DNA of 64,000 nucleotides from Yarrowia lipolytica. Its lineage: Eukaryota; Ascomycota; Dipodascomycetes; Dipodascales. Under the pieces are notes generated by a model that did not search any database, was not told where the DNA came from, and saw only the letters and a program-made list of their open reading frames with translations. The stretch's first letter is position 1. Each line of letters opens with the position of its first letter. Both the position numbers and the translations under genes were made by a program. Shown in pieces: positions 29,613 through 39,389 of the stretch. Location of the stretch: the NCBI RefSeq assembly GCF_001761485.1, contig NC_090774.1, positions 3,534,001-3,598,000 on the forward strand, written 5' to 3'.

Positions 29613-29731
29613 GGTTACGGCCCATATCCTGGTGAAAATACGGCTTCCCGTCCGATCAGCCATAGTCAAGCACCAGAGAGCCTAGCTAGTATTGTAGTGG
29701 GAGACCATACGAGAATCCTGGGTGCTGTAAT
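29613..29731 (+). rRNA. 5S ribosomal RNA, fused downstream of tRNA-Gly
   Basis: Begins GGTTACGGCCCATATCC and contains CCCGTCCGATC and GTGGGAGACCATACGAGAAT, the conserved 5S core, ending GGTGCTGTAAT. It is about 119 nt. Relative to the copy at 45861 it has one additional C near its 5' end and a few substitutions, two of which covary in helix I. Transcription is probably driven from the tRNA-Gly internal promoter. Confidence 0.9.
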
Positions 29732-29738
29732 TTTTTTT
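29731..29738 (+). terminator. Pol III terminator of the tRNA-Gly-5S unit
   Basis: A run of eight T directly at the 5S 3' end; no T4 run separates tRNA and 5S, consistent with one primary transcript. Confidence 0.7.
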
Positions 29739-29943
29739 GGCCCCGATTCACCTGAATGTTCTGTGGCATGTTTGGTGCAACATTGTTTTTATCTGTTCAC
29801 AATCACCAGCTCTTACAGTAACTACGAAGGCAATTCTTAATTATTCACACAATGGTCATTCTATCATTGGGCAAACTGAACCTTCCCAACAACCATCATA
29901 TCAACAACCCACTAAGTGATACCTCCAAATAATATCATTCGTT

Positions 29944-30801
29944 ATGTGGAGAAGCCTGCTGCCGTTACTTGCACTCATACATTGGACACAGGCAGCATGG
30001 TGGATCACAGAAGATACCCGGTGTGACCCTCTACAGAAAGGCTGGTTGCCATACACAGGATGGAGATTCTTTCGGTCATTTGATTACTCCTTTGGTTTGA
30101 GAGCACTCGCGTCTGGTGGCTTTCCGATCAGCTCAAGGCACTTTATTCGAATGACCCACTGCAATATGGGCAAGGTGGACTATGAAGCTGGAGTGCCCTG
30201 TCAGCGGAGGGACGACTTCGTGTGGAACACAGACTACTGCATCTCGCCTACTACGTGCTTTCGGCCTGTCCGACGTAAGAAGTACGCCACACGAGACATG
30301 GCAATCTACCTTCCCTTTGCTACCGTGGTAGGAGGTCTGTTCATCTGTCCTAATTTTCGAGCTACTGGTATCAATTGCACCAACGAAAACGCAGTTCCAA
30401 TCAAACCGCTGATAGCAGACTTCGCGGGATACAAATGGACGGAATACCCAAGCTACACCAACGTGGAACAACAGGTTCCATACTTGTACACTCCAGATAT
30501 ACTGGATGTGCGGTTCCGAAAACCTTTCACTAGCGAAGATTGGTCGGAATTTTTGGACGTGAATGAAGATTACGACTGGTCTAATGATGATCGTACTGCT
30601 ATAAACAAGGCTGTCACGGACTCTCTGAACTTGCTGCATGGTTACCTAGATGCTTCAGATGGGGTTCTAGCGCAAGCTACCTCAGGGAGTCATTGGAGAA
30701 CCATGTTTGGACAGCTTGAGGGAGCTACTCGGGAATTCGTTTCTGATACTCTTCGTTCCATGGCAGATAGAATCAGTGTTAAAGAAAAGAGAATAAGATA
30801 A
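29944..30801 (+). CDS. Predicted secreted protein, unknown family
   Basis: 285 aa with a clear signal peptide (MWRSLLPLLALIHWTQA, cleavage near residue 17-18). The mature part has about seven Cys, one N-glycosylation sequon (NCT), a basic RPVRRKKYATRD patch and an acidic middle, and no membrane segment. The C-terminus is helical and charged. I recognise no catalytic motif. A secreted or cell-surface role is inferred from the signal alone. The start is the first ATG, 205 bp downstream of the tRNA-Gly-5S terminator. Confidence 0.7.
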   Translation: MWRSLLPLLALIHWTQAAWWITEDTRCDPLQKGWLPYTGWRFFRSFDYSFGLRALASGGFPISSRHFIRMTHCNMGKVDYEAGVPCQRRDDFVWNTDYCISPTTCFRPVRRKKYATRDMAIYLPFATVVGGLFICPNFRATGINCTNENAVPIKPLIADFAGYKWTEYPSYTNVEQQVPYLYTPDILDVRFRKPFTSEDWSEFLDVNEDYDWSNDDRTAINKAVTDSLNLLHGYLDASDGVLAQATSGSHWRTMFGQLEGATREFVSDTLRSMADRISVKEKRIR

Positions 30802-31190
30802 TAGATGGTATAGACAAAAAACAAGCAAAAAATAAAACAAATAACAAAAACATATATACTATCGTATTATGTCGTGTCTCACATGCCAATCATATTGTAG
30901 CGGGTACTGTATTGTGTTGAACAGTTGAACTTCAAGTACTGTATGTACATACTGTACAGGACAAGGCTGAAATTTGGGGTGAACCTAAACATAACCGTTC
31001 AATAAACGCGTGGCAATTACTGATGAGTGATTACAACACTGTGGACATCGCATAATGCAAATATTTATATGCAAACTTATCATTTTAGGGGTTCATATTA
31101 GAATGGTAAAGTCTTAGCTCCCCAGTCCTATCCTTCACACCTGTTGTTGACCACCTCTTTTACATCAGATCAACCCCTCCCCCTACCTGC
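30802..31190. promoter_or_regulatory. Intergenic region upstream of GUP1
   Basis: 389 bp, A-rich just after the preceding stop. It has an exact reverse TACAGTATGTAC at 30945-30956 overlapping a TACTGTATGTAC variant, giving a palindromic array. No gene seen. Confidence 0.4.
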
Positions 31191-32969
31191 ATGAGTCTAA
31201 CCGCACATACGTATCTGGGTGCATCTACCCAAGCACACCTCTCAACCCAACGACACCTCATGTTCGATCTGGCGACGCTGGATACACGGCTGGGGCCCTC
31301 AGACGATGTCAAAAGACGCGACGGTGTTATCGCCAAAGCTGGACCGTCGCGATGGAGATCTCCCGAGTTCATCGCATACTACATCATTCACCTGATTGCG
31401 CTGCCCATCATGTTCAAGGGTGCTTACGACGCGTCCAACCCACCCAATCCCAACTACGAGCTCATCAAGAAGGACCTGGAACCCGGCTGGATTTTCGGAC
31501 GAAAGGTGGACAACACAGACCACCAGTATTCTGGTTTCAGAAACAACCTGCCGTACCTGGCTGCTGTGATTGTGGCCCAGCAGCTGCTCAAGAAGCTGTT
31601 CAAGCTATTCAGCAACGACAGCCGGTTTTTCGATGTCGGCTTTGCATTTGTGTTTCTGATTGTGGCTCACGGGATCTCCACAGTGAAGATTCTTGCCATC
31701 ATCATTGCAAACTACTTGATCGGAAGCAAGATCTCAAACTCCAACGCAGGAACAATTGCCACCTGGATTTTTGGAATCGCAATCTTGTTCGCCAACGAAA
31801 AGGCGCTGGGATACCCATTCACCAAATACTGTCCCCCTCTGGCATTCCTGGATGACTATGCTGGTCTCATGCCCAGATGGGATGTCACATTCAACTTCAG
31901 CATGCTTCGAATGGTGTCGTTCAATGTGGACCGATACCGCGCAGTTGATGGAACGACCGAACAATGGCCATTGGACACAAAGGGAGAAATTGATCTGTCG
32001 AAGTCCAAGACCGGAGAAGGAGAGAAGAGTACCTCCCTTACTGCTTCCGATATCAGCGAGCGATCACGAATTGATATCAGTCACTCACCATCAACCTACT
32101 CCATGTACAATTACCTTCTCTATATGCTGTATAGTCCTCTGTTTATGGCGGGTCCTATCATGACATTCAATGACTTCATCTTCCAGCACAAGAAGGGCCC
32201 TCTGGCTTCGCTATCTTTTAAGCGAGTCTCCGTTTACGCCTTGCGACTGGTGTTTTGCATCTTTGTCATGGAAACCCTGTTACATTACTGCTACGTAGTT
32301 GCCGTGAGTCAGGAGAAGGCCTGGGATGGAGATTCGGCTTTCCAGATCTCCATGATCGGTTTCTTCAACCTGAACATCATCTGGCTCAAGCTACTGATTC
32401 CTTGGAGACTGTTCCGACTATGGTCCATGGTTGACGGAATTGATCCTCCAGAAAACATGGTTCGATGCATGGACAACAATTTCTCCGCACTATCATTCTG
32501 GAGAGCTTGGCATCGGTCTTTCAATCGATGGATCATTCGGTACGTGTACGGCCCCATTGGAGGTTCTTCGCGACCTGTGCTCAACTCTCTTATCGTCTTC
32601 TCTTTCGTGGCCATCTGGCACGACATTCAGCTTAGACTGCTTGTATGGGGTTGGATGGTGGTATTCTTCATCATCCCCGAGTTGACCGCTACCTTCATCT
32701 TCAAGCGTCCTCAGTTTACGAGCAAGTGGTGGTTCCGACACCTCTGTGCTGTTGGAGCAGCTCTCAACATATGGATGATGATGATTGCAAACCTGGTGGG
32801 CTTCTGTGTGGGTCTCGACGGCATGGGAGACATGCTCAGGCAAATGTTTGGAACCCGAGACGGCATCATATATTGCATTAGTGCCTCATGCGCACTATTC
32901 GTTGGCTCTCAGGTCATGTTTGAGGTACGGGAGAGCGAGAAGCGGCGTGGGATCAACATCAGATGCTGA
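31191..32969 (+). CDS. GUP1: MBOAT O-acyltransferase, Gup1-like
   Basis: Multi-spanning ER-membrane acyltransferase of the MBOAT family. S. cerevisiae Gup1 remodels the lipid of GPI anchors and was first named for glycerol uptake. The 592-aa protein has about ten hydrophobic segments. The MBOAT residues are visible: SFWRAWHRSFNRW (His441) and FVAIWHDIQLRLL (His477). The family block YVYGPIGGSSRPVLN and an N-terminal SRWRSPEFIAYYIIH fit Gup1. An alternative start is Met24 (31260). GPI15 at 4861 acts earlier in the same anchor pathway but is far away. Confidence 0.92.
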   Translation: MSLTAHTYLGASTQAHLSTQRHLMFDLATLDTRLGPSDDVKRRDGVIAKAGPSRWRSPEFIAYYIIHLIALPIMFKGAYDASNPPNPNYELIKKDLEPGWIFGRKVDNTDHQYSGFRNNLPYLAAVIVAQQLLKKLFKLFSNDSRFFDVGFAFVFLIVAHGISTVKILAIIIANYLIGSKISNSNAGTIATWIFGIAILFANEKALGYPFTKYCPPLAFLDDYAGLMPRWDVTFNFSMLRMVSFNVDRYRAVDGTTEQWPLDTKGEIDLSKSKTGEGEKSTSLTASDISERSRIDISHSPSTYSMYNYLLYMLYSPLFMAGPIMTFNDFIFQHKKGPLASLSFKRVSVYALRLVFCIFVMETLLHYCYVVAVSQEKAWDGDSAFQISMIGFFNLNIIWLKLLIPWRLFRLWSMVDGIDPPENMVRCMDNNFSALSFWRAWHRSFNRWIIRYVYGPIGGSSRPVLNSLIVFSFVAIWHDIQLRLLVWGWMVVFFIIPELTATFIFKRPQFTSKWWFRHLCAVGAALNIWMMMIANLVGFCVGLDGMGDMLRQMFGTRDGIIYCISASCALFVGSQVMFEVRESEKRRGINIRC

Positions 32970-33064
32970 TTCTTATAATTTTGTAGACATTGTCATATTA
33001 CCATAGCTAAAATTACTATGCTAAGCCTATTCATCTGTCTATGCTACTTACCCATCTATCTATG

Positions 33065-33745
33065 CTACTCATCCTTCTTGTACTGTCCAGGAGTGACGAT
33101 CTTTCCCTTTTGTTGAAACATGCCTATTTTCTTCTTTCGAGCATGATCCTCGAGCTTCTGAAACAGCTTACCTTTGCCGTTGAACTCGGCTCCCATCTTG
33201 CCCTCGTATTTGACACCCCAGCCATTTTTCAGCATCTCCGTGGAAACGTCCTTTCGTCCAGTAAGTTTCCACACCTTGGCACCTCCAACAATACGTCCGT
33301 ATTGATCCGGTGAGAATAACTTGACACGCACATTTCGTCCAAGGATATAGCTTCGCAGCCACTCTAATGCCTCATCTCCATAAGGCTGCCCTTGTCTGCC
33401 AAAATGAGGTCTCTCAGGGGCATCCACTCCATACAGACGGATGTGTAACGTCTCCTTCCCAAGGCCTCTTTTGTTAGTCTCAGGGTAGGGCCTCAACCAG
33501 CCCCAGCCAGCCAATCTTCCACCAGGAGTATGATAAAAATGAAAGTTGTCTCCATCCCCCACAGACGTCACTCTGCCGAAAAGAGTCCGTCCTCTGTAAA
33601 TCTTTTTTGGGACTTCCGCAGTACAGGTGAACCGTCGGAAATAGCGGCTGTACACATAAAAGGAGCTGAGAATGCCTCCTGTGAGGATCGATGTATAGAA
33701 CACAACTCTCGCTGTGTTGGAAGCCTTGTTGGAGTCCTCGGGCAT
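33065..33745 (-). CDS. LCL3: Mitochondrial membrane SNase-like nuclease Lcl3
   Basis: 226-aa staphylococcal-nuclease-like protein of the fungal Lcl3 family, probably in a mitochondrial membrane. A single membrane segment lies at 12-33 (VVFYTSILTGGILSSFYVYS). The SNase domain follows: GDGDNFHFYHTPGG, RLYGVDAPERPHFG, QPYGDEALEWLRSYILGR and SPDQYGRIVGG, which carry the Arg-Glu-Arg catalytic set of the fold. It ends in a Lys-rich tail. It is convergent with GUP1 (95 bp apart). Confidence 0.92.
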   Translation of the reverse strand: MPEDSNKASNTARVVFYTSILTGGILSSFYVYSRYFRRFTCTAEVPKKIYRGRTLFGRVTSVGDGDNFHFYHTPGGRLAGWGWLRPYPETNKRGLGKETLHIRLYGVDAPERPHFGRQGQPYGDEALEWLRSYILGRNVRVKLFSPDQYGRIVGGAKVWKLTGRKDVSTEMLKNGWGVKYEGKMGAEFNGKGKLFQKLEDHARKKKIGMFQQKGKIVTPGQYKKDE

Positions 33746-34354
33746 TTCTTTTGGGGTCGTGTTTGGATCGTGATCTGGAGATGTTTGGATCAGGACTAGG
33801 GTTGGGTGGAGTGCATGAACGTTAAATGGAAATGATACCCGGAATATTGGGGACTATCAGGGACTATCCAGTATTTTTTACTTTTTGGTATTGCTGGAGA
33901 TATGGTGCAAATAATGGGTAGACAATTTCCGGCGAGAATTATAAGTGTCGCGTCATTCCTTCACTACGTGATAGCCCCATGCGAAACCTCCTGAACACTT
34001 CATTTCGCTTACCTGCAGGTCAGGGGACGTGTTTTGGGGTAGCTACAAGTACAAGTATGAAAGTGTAGGCTTATATACAGTAATTACTGTAGTTACATGT
34101 AGTGTCAAAAGGTATGGGTCACACCCCCAAAAAAGATGAATGTCATCATAGAACCACGGGGATACCTTCCAAAAATTTCCCCCAAGAATATCGTGGCCCT
34201 TCTACAAACATCGGTGTGTCGATGTACAATATTGTACATACTGGGACTTCTGTTCCCGTAGCATGTCACATGACCATTGTAACCGAATATATATACTCAA
34301 ATACAGGCTATATTACTGTATATAGGAGGTACAGTATGTAGTCTTTAGGCCTGT
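33746..34354. other. Intergenic region upstream of LCL3
   Basis: 609 bp between two minus-strand genes. It has TACAAGTACAAGTAT-type repeats near 34043 and a TACAGTATGTAG near-match at 34330. No gene seen. Confidence 0.35.
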
Positions 34355-34912
34355 TTACAGAACAACAGTCGAAATGATACCACCAGCGAAACTGAGGAGC
34401 GCTAGGAACACTCGCACTAGGTGGTGAGCTGACCACAGACTCAAGAGCTCCTTGACGTTCTGGCCCTTGACGGTCTCTAGACGAACAGCAAACAGTTTGG
34501 TCAGAGTGGGCCACATGATAATTCTAGTATATGGCAGGATAGCAAACAATGTGGCTGCCGAATAGGCCAACAATCTGCTAGACGAAGGGTTGTACCATGC
34601 TCGGTCCTTACGAGGTTGGTTGTAAGAACCCTTGGGGTGCCGTTCCAGATATGCAGCTCCTCCGAATGAGGCAGTTCCCAGAATCGAAAAAACAGGAAAG
34701 GCGACCTTTCCCACTCCGTAAATAAGATCAAATAGGTTGTAGGCCTCATTTGTGGGCAGTTTTTGAAAGACTGGGCGCAAGTACAGAGTCGTCATGAGAG
34801 TGCCTCCAGCTGCAAGGCCTGAGAAGAAAATACCGGAAATTTTGAGAGCAACATCGGGATAGAGGCAATGGGGACACTCTGGGTCACTTTCGATGTGGGC
34901 TTGTTCAGGCAT
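34355..34912 (-). CDS. DUF1772 family membrane protein
   Basis: 185 aa with four probable membrane helices: GIFFSGLAAGGTLMTTLYL, a KVAFPVFSILGTASFGGAAY segment, LLAYSAATLFAILPYT and a C-terminal RVFLALLSFAGGIISTVVL. The arrangement and motifs (LAAGGTLM..., PYTRIIMWPTLTKL, LWSAHHLVR) match DUF1772, a fungal/bacterial family that includes anthrone-oxygenase-like proteins; no function is assured. A CPHC pair sits in the short N-terminus. The start is the first ATG. Confidence 0.7.
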   Translation of the reverse strand: MPEQAHIESDPECPHCLYPDVALKISGIFFSGLAAGGTLMTTLYLRPVFQKLPTNEAYNLFDLIYGVGKVAFPVFSILGTASFGGAAYLERHPKGSYNQPRKDRAWYNPSSSRLLAYSAATLFAILPYTRIIMWPTLTKLFAVRLETVKGQNVKELLSLWSAHHLVRVFLALLSFAGGIISTVVL

Positions 34913-35432
34913 TGTTGTTGAGGTGTGGGAGTAGCAAGGGGTTAGTGTGGCTGATAAGGAAAAGGTGGCGCTTCGTTATGCATGATAGCAACTCTGATGT
35001 TTTTAGTCTGCAAGTTGGTATCATAGAGAGGGGTATGTTTGAGTCGAGAGGGTATGATGCTGAAGATAAAAGGCCGTACCGATTAGAACCAGTAGCGCCG
35101 TTTCCAACTATATATTAAGCGAACCAGTTCAATTCACAGGTATCATTTGATAACCTGCGATAATTACACATGTAGCATTTTTTCTTCTTTTTTTTTCTTC
35201 TGCATATACACATTGATTTAATGCAGCATTATCAACAATAATATCAACTACACCTGGAGAAGTCAACTAAAATCAACAAATATTGACATCACACCACGTT
35301 AAGAAAGTACAATATGTCTACTTGTACAATGATGAAATAAAAAATAATACATTAATAAATAAGACACTCGGTGTCGCATAAATAACCTCCCAAAAGTCTC
35401 GACATCTAATTGTTTCCTCCCCCTTGCCCTCA
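34913..35432. other. Intergenic region between DUF1772 and SPP41-like genes
   Basis: 520 bp containing the DUF1772 gene promoter and an AT-rich 3' flank with T-rich runs near 35170-35200. Nothing coding seen. Confidence 0.35.
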
Positions 35433-38400
35433 TTACTCCATCTTGTCTCTGAAAGCTGCCAATAGTGGTGGGAAGCCCAAAGAAGCAGCCTTCTTGTCCT
35501 CGATTCGAGAAGCAAAAGCACCGGCAACTCCACCAGCTCTGGGCTTGGAAGGAACGCTGTACTGTGGTGGCTTGATGATCGGGGTGTCCCTGTCCCCTCC
35601 CAGAAGGTGGGACTTAAAAGACGCAGGCATTGGACCAGGGCTTCCCTGATGACCCATGGACGGCGAGTTGGTGCTGGGAGTCTTGCCCCAGAAAGGCGGG
35701 GGTCGATGTTCAGCAGCAACCTGAGAAACTGGCGGTGGTCTGGTGCCAGTCAGGTTCACAGATCCCACATCTCCAGTGATAGCAGCCAGTTGCTTCTCGA
35801 ACTTCGGATCCACAATAGTCTCCTCGGGGACCTCATCCTGTTTAAGATCCACTCGGTCCTCGGGATCAGTCTGCATGATATACTCCAGTCGCTCCTCCAT
35901 AGTCATGTCTTCCACCTTCTTTGTAGGCTTCGGGGGCTTAGGCTTCGGGGGAGGTAAGACGGGCTCCACAACAGGAGAAAGAGGCAGAAAGGGCTGAGAC
36001 GAGGAAGAAGGTCCCATAGAGTTCAGGTTGAGAGGCTCCTTCACGGGTTCATGGATGTTGAAAATGGGCTTGTTAGCAGCCTCGAGAGCCACGTCTGAAG
36101 GAAGAGCATGATTGTGGTGATCCAGCTTGAAAGACAGAATCTTGCCTCCACCAGAAGTGTTGAGTCCAGGCCGTGGAGCTGCTCCATTTCCTCCGTTGAG
36201 GTTAACTGTCAGCAGACCAGCAATGCCCTCCAAAGACCCGTTGAGCACCTTGCCTCCCTCGTTGACCTTGGCCGTGACCTCTTGCAGCAGCTTGGGGTCC
36301 TTGATGAGGGACGAAATGGCATTGTTGAAGTTCTCCAATGCGTCAATCTCACCCAGCGACTCCAACAGTGTTCGCAAGTGCTCAGCGCCAGGTAAGAACT
36401 GTTCCTCCTGGCGATTTCGCTCGGCCATCTCCGAACGCTGCAACCGTTTTCGACGTCTCTTGGTGTACTCGGCGTCGATCCACTTGGACTTTTCGTCGGA
36501 GTCGTCTGGTCCAAATTTGACGTTGGCTCGCTTGTGCACTCGACACCGCAGATCATTGTCTTTGTTCCGATCTGAATTGATGACTCGCCACTGCTTCTTT
36601 CTGTTTCGGTTGGCTTCTCGAATTTCCTCTCGGTGCTGCTCGGAAAAGCCCTGAGACTTTCGTCGCAGATTATAGGGATACCCATCTGCGGGCCCAAGAC
36701 TATCCAGAGCAGCCTGGATGGCCTCGATAGCATCAGGAGAGACGTCATCATCATCTTCCTGTTGAGTCTGCGAAATAACCTGCTTGGCAAGCAGAAATGC
36801 AGCCAGAATGGGATCCTCACCATCGTCCTGTGCAGTAATAGCATTGTTATTTTGGTTACTGTTTCGGAACCGCTTAGCAGCTCCAGAGGGCTCAATCATC
36901 GAATCAGCAGCTCGCTTCTGACGAAGAGTGTTCACAGACATCTGTGAAGAGTCTCCCTTTCCAGCAGAAGTAGACAGCTGGTCTAAAAAGGACTGGTCCA
37001 CATTAACACCAGACGAGATGAGCGTTTCAAGCAGTGCAGCAGAAGACTCTTGGTCCAAAGACAGATTTTCTGCACTCTCTTCGGGCTCCAAACCGTCAAA
37101 CTTTGTAAAATCAATCTGTCCTTGGTCAGGCAAAGGTCGATGTTGAGGCTCCTCTGCTCCTTCTTCGTTCATAGCCATGGCCAGAGCGTTCATCAGAATC
37201 TCGTTGATGGGTTCTTCTTCGGTCTGCGGTTGAGGCTGAGAAACTTGGGATTGGGAAGAGGTGGAGGAGCTCTGCTGGAAATGCTGAGCAGGAGTAATGG
37301 CTATCTGCTGTTGAGACGGCTGAACAGGCTGTTGGTGCTGTTGGCTCTGGGAAGACTGAGCAGGTCGTTCGATCTGGAACTGATGCATCTGTTGCTTCAG
37401 CTGCTGCTCATGGTCAGGCTGAGGAGATCGGGGACGTCTAGGAGCAAAATTGGGCCGGGAACGAGGCTGCGTCTGTCGCTGACGGGGTTGGGGAACTTGC
37501 TGGGCAGGCAGATCGTCGTCGTAAACAGCACTCTCTTCACCCTGCTGCAATCCGTGTAAATGCTGCTGAAGCTGCTGCCAGGTAATGTCACTGATACTCT
37601 CTTTCCGCTTGTTGATACTTTCACGCCGTTTCTCGTTCAGACTTTGAGTGATGAGCTTTTCAATGTCACCGAAGTCGAGATTAAAACCCTCAGTCAACTC
37701 GGCTGCTCCAGCAGGCTCCTTGCCCTTGTCATTCTCACCTTGGCCCATCAGATCAGGGTCAATCGTGGAGGTGTCACCAACGCCACCTTGAAGGGACGGC
37801 TCAATATGCTCCTCAAGAGGAGGTTCAGGCTGTCGGTGCTGCTGCTGCTGTTGTTTTTGTCTTTCCGTGGCAGCAGCAACCTCAGACTCCAGAGTTCGTC
37901 GGAGTTCTGCCAAATCATCAGCAGAACCCTCGAACTGAAAGTCCTGGTGAAACGGCTCAGGCTCCTGAGGACGTTCCGTGTCATGTGCAATATCCTCAGG
38001 TCCTTCATGACTTTGTTCCTTCTCGCCCTGCTTCATCACAGCGTCGTTGACGGCTCCTAGAGCCGCCTCCAGGGTAGCTTCGATACCACCCGTCAGCTCA
38101 CCAAGATCACCAAGACCTCCGAGAGATGACAACCGGTGGTCATCCTGTGATTGTGAATCCAGCGATGGTAGTTCTACCTGCTCCTCAGACCGGGGCTCCT
38201 TCTGAGGCCGCGGCTGCTCCTGTGGCTCTTGTGGTCGTTCCTTTTGCGCGTCCGGTTGCATCTGAGACGGTTCGGGTACAGCCTGCTGAGCAACATCCTT
38301 ATCCGCTGGACAATCCTTTCGAAGTTCCTCAGCCTGCGATTGGGGCTCTTCTGGCTTCTCCTGCCTATCCTCCTCAGGTTGTTCTGTCTGAGTCTGGGTG

Positions 38401-39389
38401 TTAGAGGCAGATATCGCGTCAGAAAGAGCGGTGACGGCCAATGAAATGTCGTCTTCCGAAGGCTGGGCAACTGTTGGCTCCTCGGTAGGTCGAGAAGGCT
38501 CCTTTGGAGCAGTCTCAGGCGACTCAGAAACAGGAAACTGCTTGTGAGAAGTCTCGAACGGCTCAGAAGCAGCTTCGGGAGCAGGGCTGGTAGGTTTATC
38601 GGCCTTGACAGCCTCCTGGGTCTGACCCTCAACAGTATCTGCCTCCTGTTGGCGTTGAGCATGAGCATTGATAACCTCCGTGAGTGCAGCCAGCGCGTCC
38701 TGGTCAGGAGCAGTGTCTTCAGACTCCTGCAGCTGCTCCCCAAGCTCATGAGGAAGACCCTTCAACGTTTCCGTCAGCTCCGCTAGTCCCTCAGGAAGAG
38801 AAAACATCTCAGAATCGTCATTGTTGCTTTCCGACGCGTCAACGCGTTGTTGCTCTGGAGCAGGCTCACATTCCTGAGTAGTCACATCTTCGTCACGGTC
38901 CTGCGGTTCTTGGGGCTGCTCCTGAACAGGCTTCGGTTCCTGAACTTGAGGATCCTCAGGCGTTTCCTTGGGCTGGTCCTCCTGCTGCTGTTGCCCGGGC
39001 TCATCATGATCTACATTCCATAACCCTTCCAGGGAGCCACCTCCCATCAAAGTCTGGACATTGGCTAGCAAACCTGAAAGATCAATCTCCCCCTGCTGCT
39101 CTCCATCTTGGCTTTCCTTTCGTTGTCGATGCTCTAGTTGTTTGTGTGGTTGCTGTTGTTGCTGGTCACTTCCCTCTTGTTGCTGTATCGCGTCAGACGG
39201 ACCATGGTGGGACTCCTGAGCAGGTTCAACCTGGTTCCAATCATGTCCAAGCTCGTCAAAGGGCTCGAACTCGGCTGGCGGATGCTCCTCGCCTCCCTCA
39301 CTGTCCTCAACGGTCCCATCCATGGCTTGGAGACTCTCCATCAGAGATTCCAGAGCTCGAAGCTCAACCTCACCTTCCTTGTCGGACAT
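35433..39389 (-). CDS. SPP41: Gln-rich DUF3020 nuclear regulator, SPP41-like
   Basis: 1318 aa from the ATG at 39389 (MSDKEGEVELRALESL). The first 850 residues are Gln/Glu/Pro-rich and largely disordered, interspersed with short helical motifs that repeat a pattern (LTETLKGLPHELGEQLQE; ALTEVINAHAQ; LAVTALSDAIS). A basic DUF3020-type block near 930-1000 reads HREEIREANRNRKKQWRVIN, NKDNDLRCRVHKRANVKFG and YTKRRRKRLQRSEM. A conserved helical region (LLESLGEIDALENFNNAISS) follows, then a Pro-rich tail with FLPLSPVVEPVLPPPKPKPP. S. cerevisiae Spp41, a regulator linked to PRP4 and PRP3 expression, has this block. The symbol is a family-level suggestion. Confidence 0.7.
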   Translation of the reverse strand: MSDKEGEVELRALESLMESLQAMDGTVEDSEGGEEHPPAEFEPFDELGHDWNQVEPAQESHHGPSDAIQQQEGSDQQQQQPHKQLEHRQRKESQDGEQQGEIDLSGLLANVQTLMGGGSLEGLWNVDHDEPGQQQQEDQPKETPEDPQVQEPKPVQEQPQEPQDRDEDVTTQECEPAPEQQRVDASESNNDDSEMFSLPEGLAELTETLKGLPHELGEQLQESEDTAPDQDALAALTEVINAHAQRQQEADTVEGQTQEAVKADKPTSPAPEAASEPFETSHKQFPVSESPETAPKEPSRPTEEPTVAQPSEDDISLAVTALSDAISASNTQTQTEQPEEDRQEKPEEPQSQAEELRKDCPADKDVAQQAVPEPSQMQPDAQKERPQEPQEQPRPQKEPRSEEQVELPSLDSQSQDDHRLSSLGGLGDLGELTGGIEATLEAALGAVNDAVMKQGEKEQSHEGPEDIAHDTERPQEPEPFHQDFQFEGSADDLAELRRTLESEVAAATERQKQQQQQHRQPEPPLEEHIEPSLQGGVGDTSTIDPDLMGQGENDKGKEPAGAAELTEGFNLDFGDIEKLITQSLNEKRRESINKRKESISDITWQQLQQHLHGLQQGEESAVYDDDLPAQQVPQPRQRQTQPRSRPNFAPRRPRSPQPDHEQQLKQQMHQFQIERPAQSSQSQQHQQPVQPSQQQIAITPAQHFQQSSSTSSQSQVSQPQPQTEEEPINEILMNALAMAMNEEGAEEPQHRPLPDQGQIDFTKFDGLEPEESAENLSLDQESSAALLETLISSGVNVDQSFLDQLSTSAGKGDSSQMSVNTLRQKRAADSMIEPSGAAKRFRNSNQNNNAITAQDDGEDPILAAFLLAKQVISQTQQEDDDDVSPDAIEAIQAALDSLGPADGYPYNLRRKSQGFSEQHREEIREANRNRKKQWRVINSDRNKDNDLRCRVHKRANVKFGPDDSDEKSKWIDAEYTKRRRKRLQRSEMAERNRQEEQFLPGAEHLRTLLESLGEIDALENFNNAISSLIKDPKLLQEVTAKVNEGGKVLNGSLEGIAGLLTVNLNGGNGAAPRPGLNTSGGGKILSFKLDHHNHALPSDVALEAANKPIFNIHEPVKEPLNLNSMGPSSSSQPFLPLSPVVEPVLPPPKPKPPKPTKKVEDMTMEERLEYIMQTDPEDRVDLKQDEVPEETIVDPKFEKQLAAITGDVGSVNLTGTRPPPVSQVAAEHRPPPFWGKTPSTNSPSMGHQGSPGPMPASFKSHLLGGDRDTPIIKPPQYSVPSKPRAGGVAGAFASRIEDKKAASLGFPPLLAAFRDKME

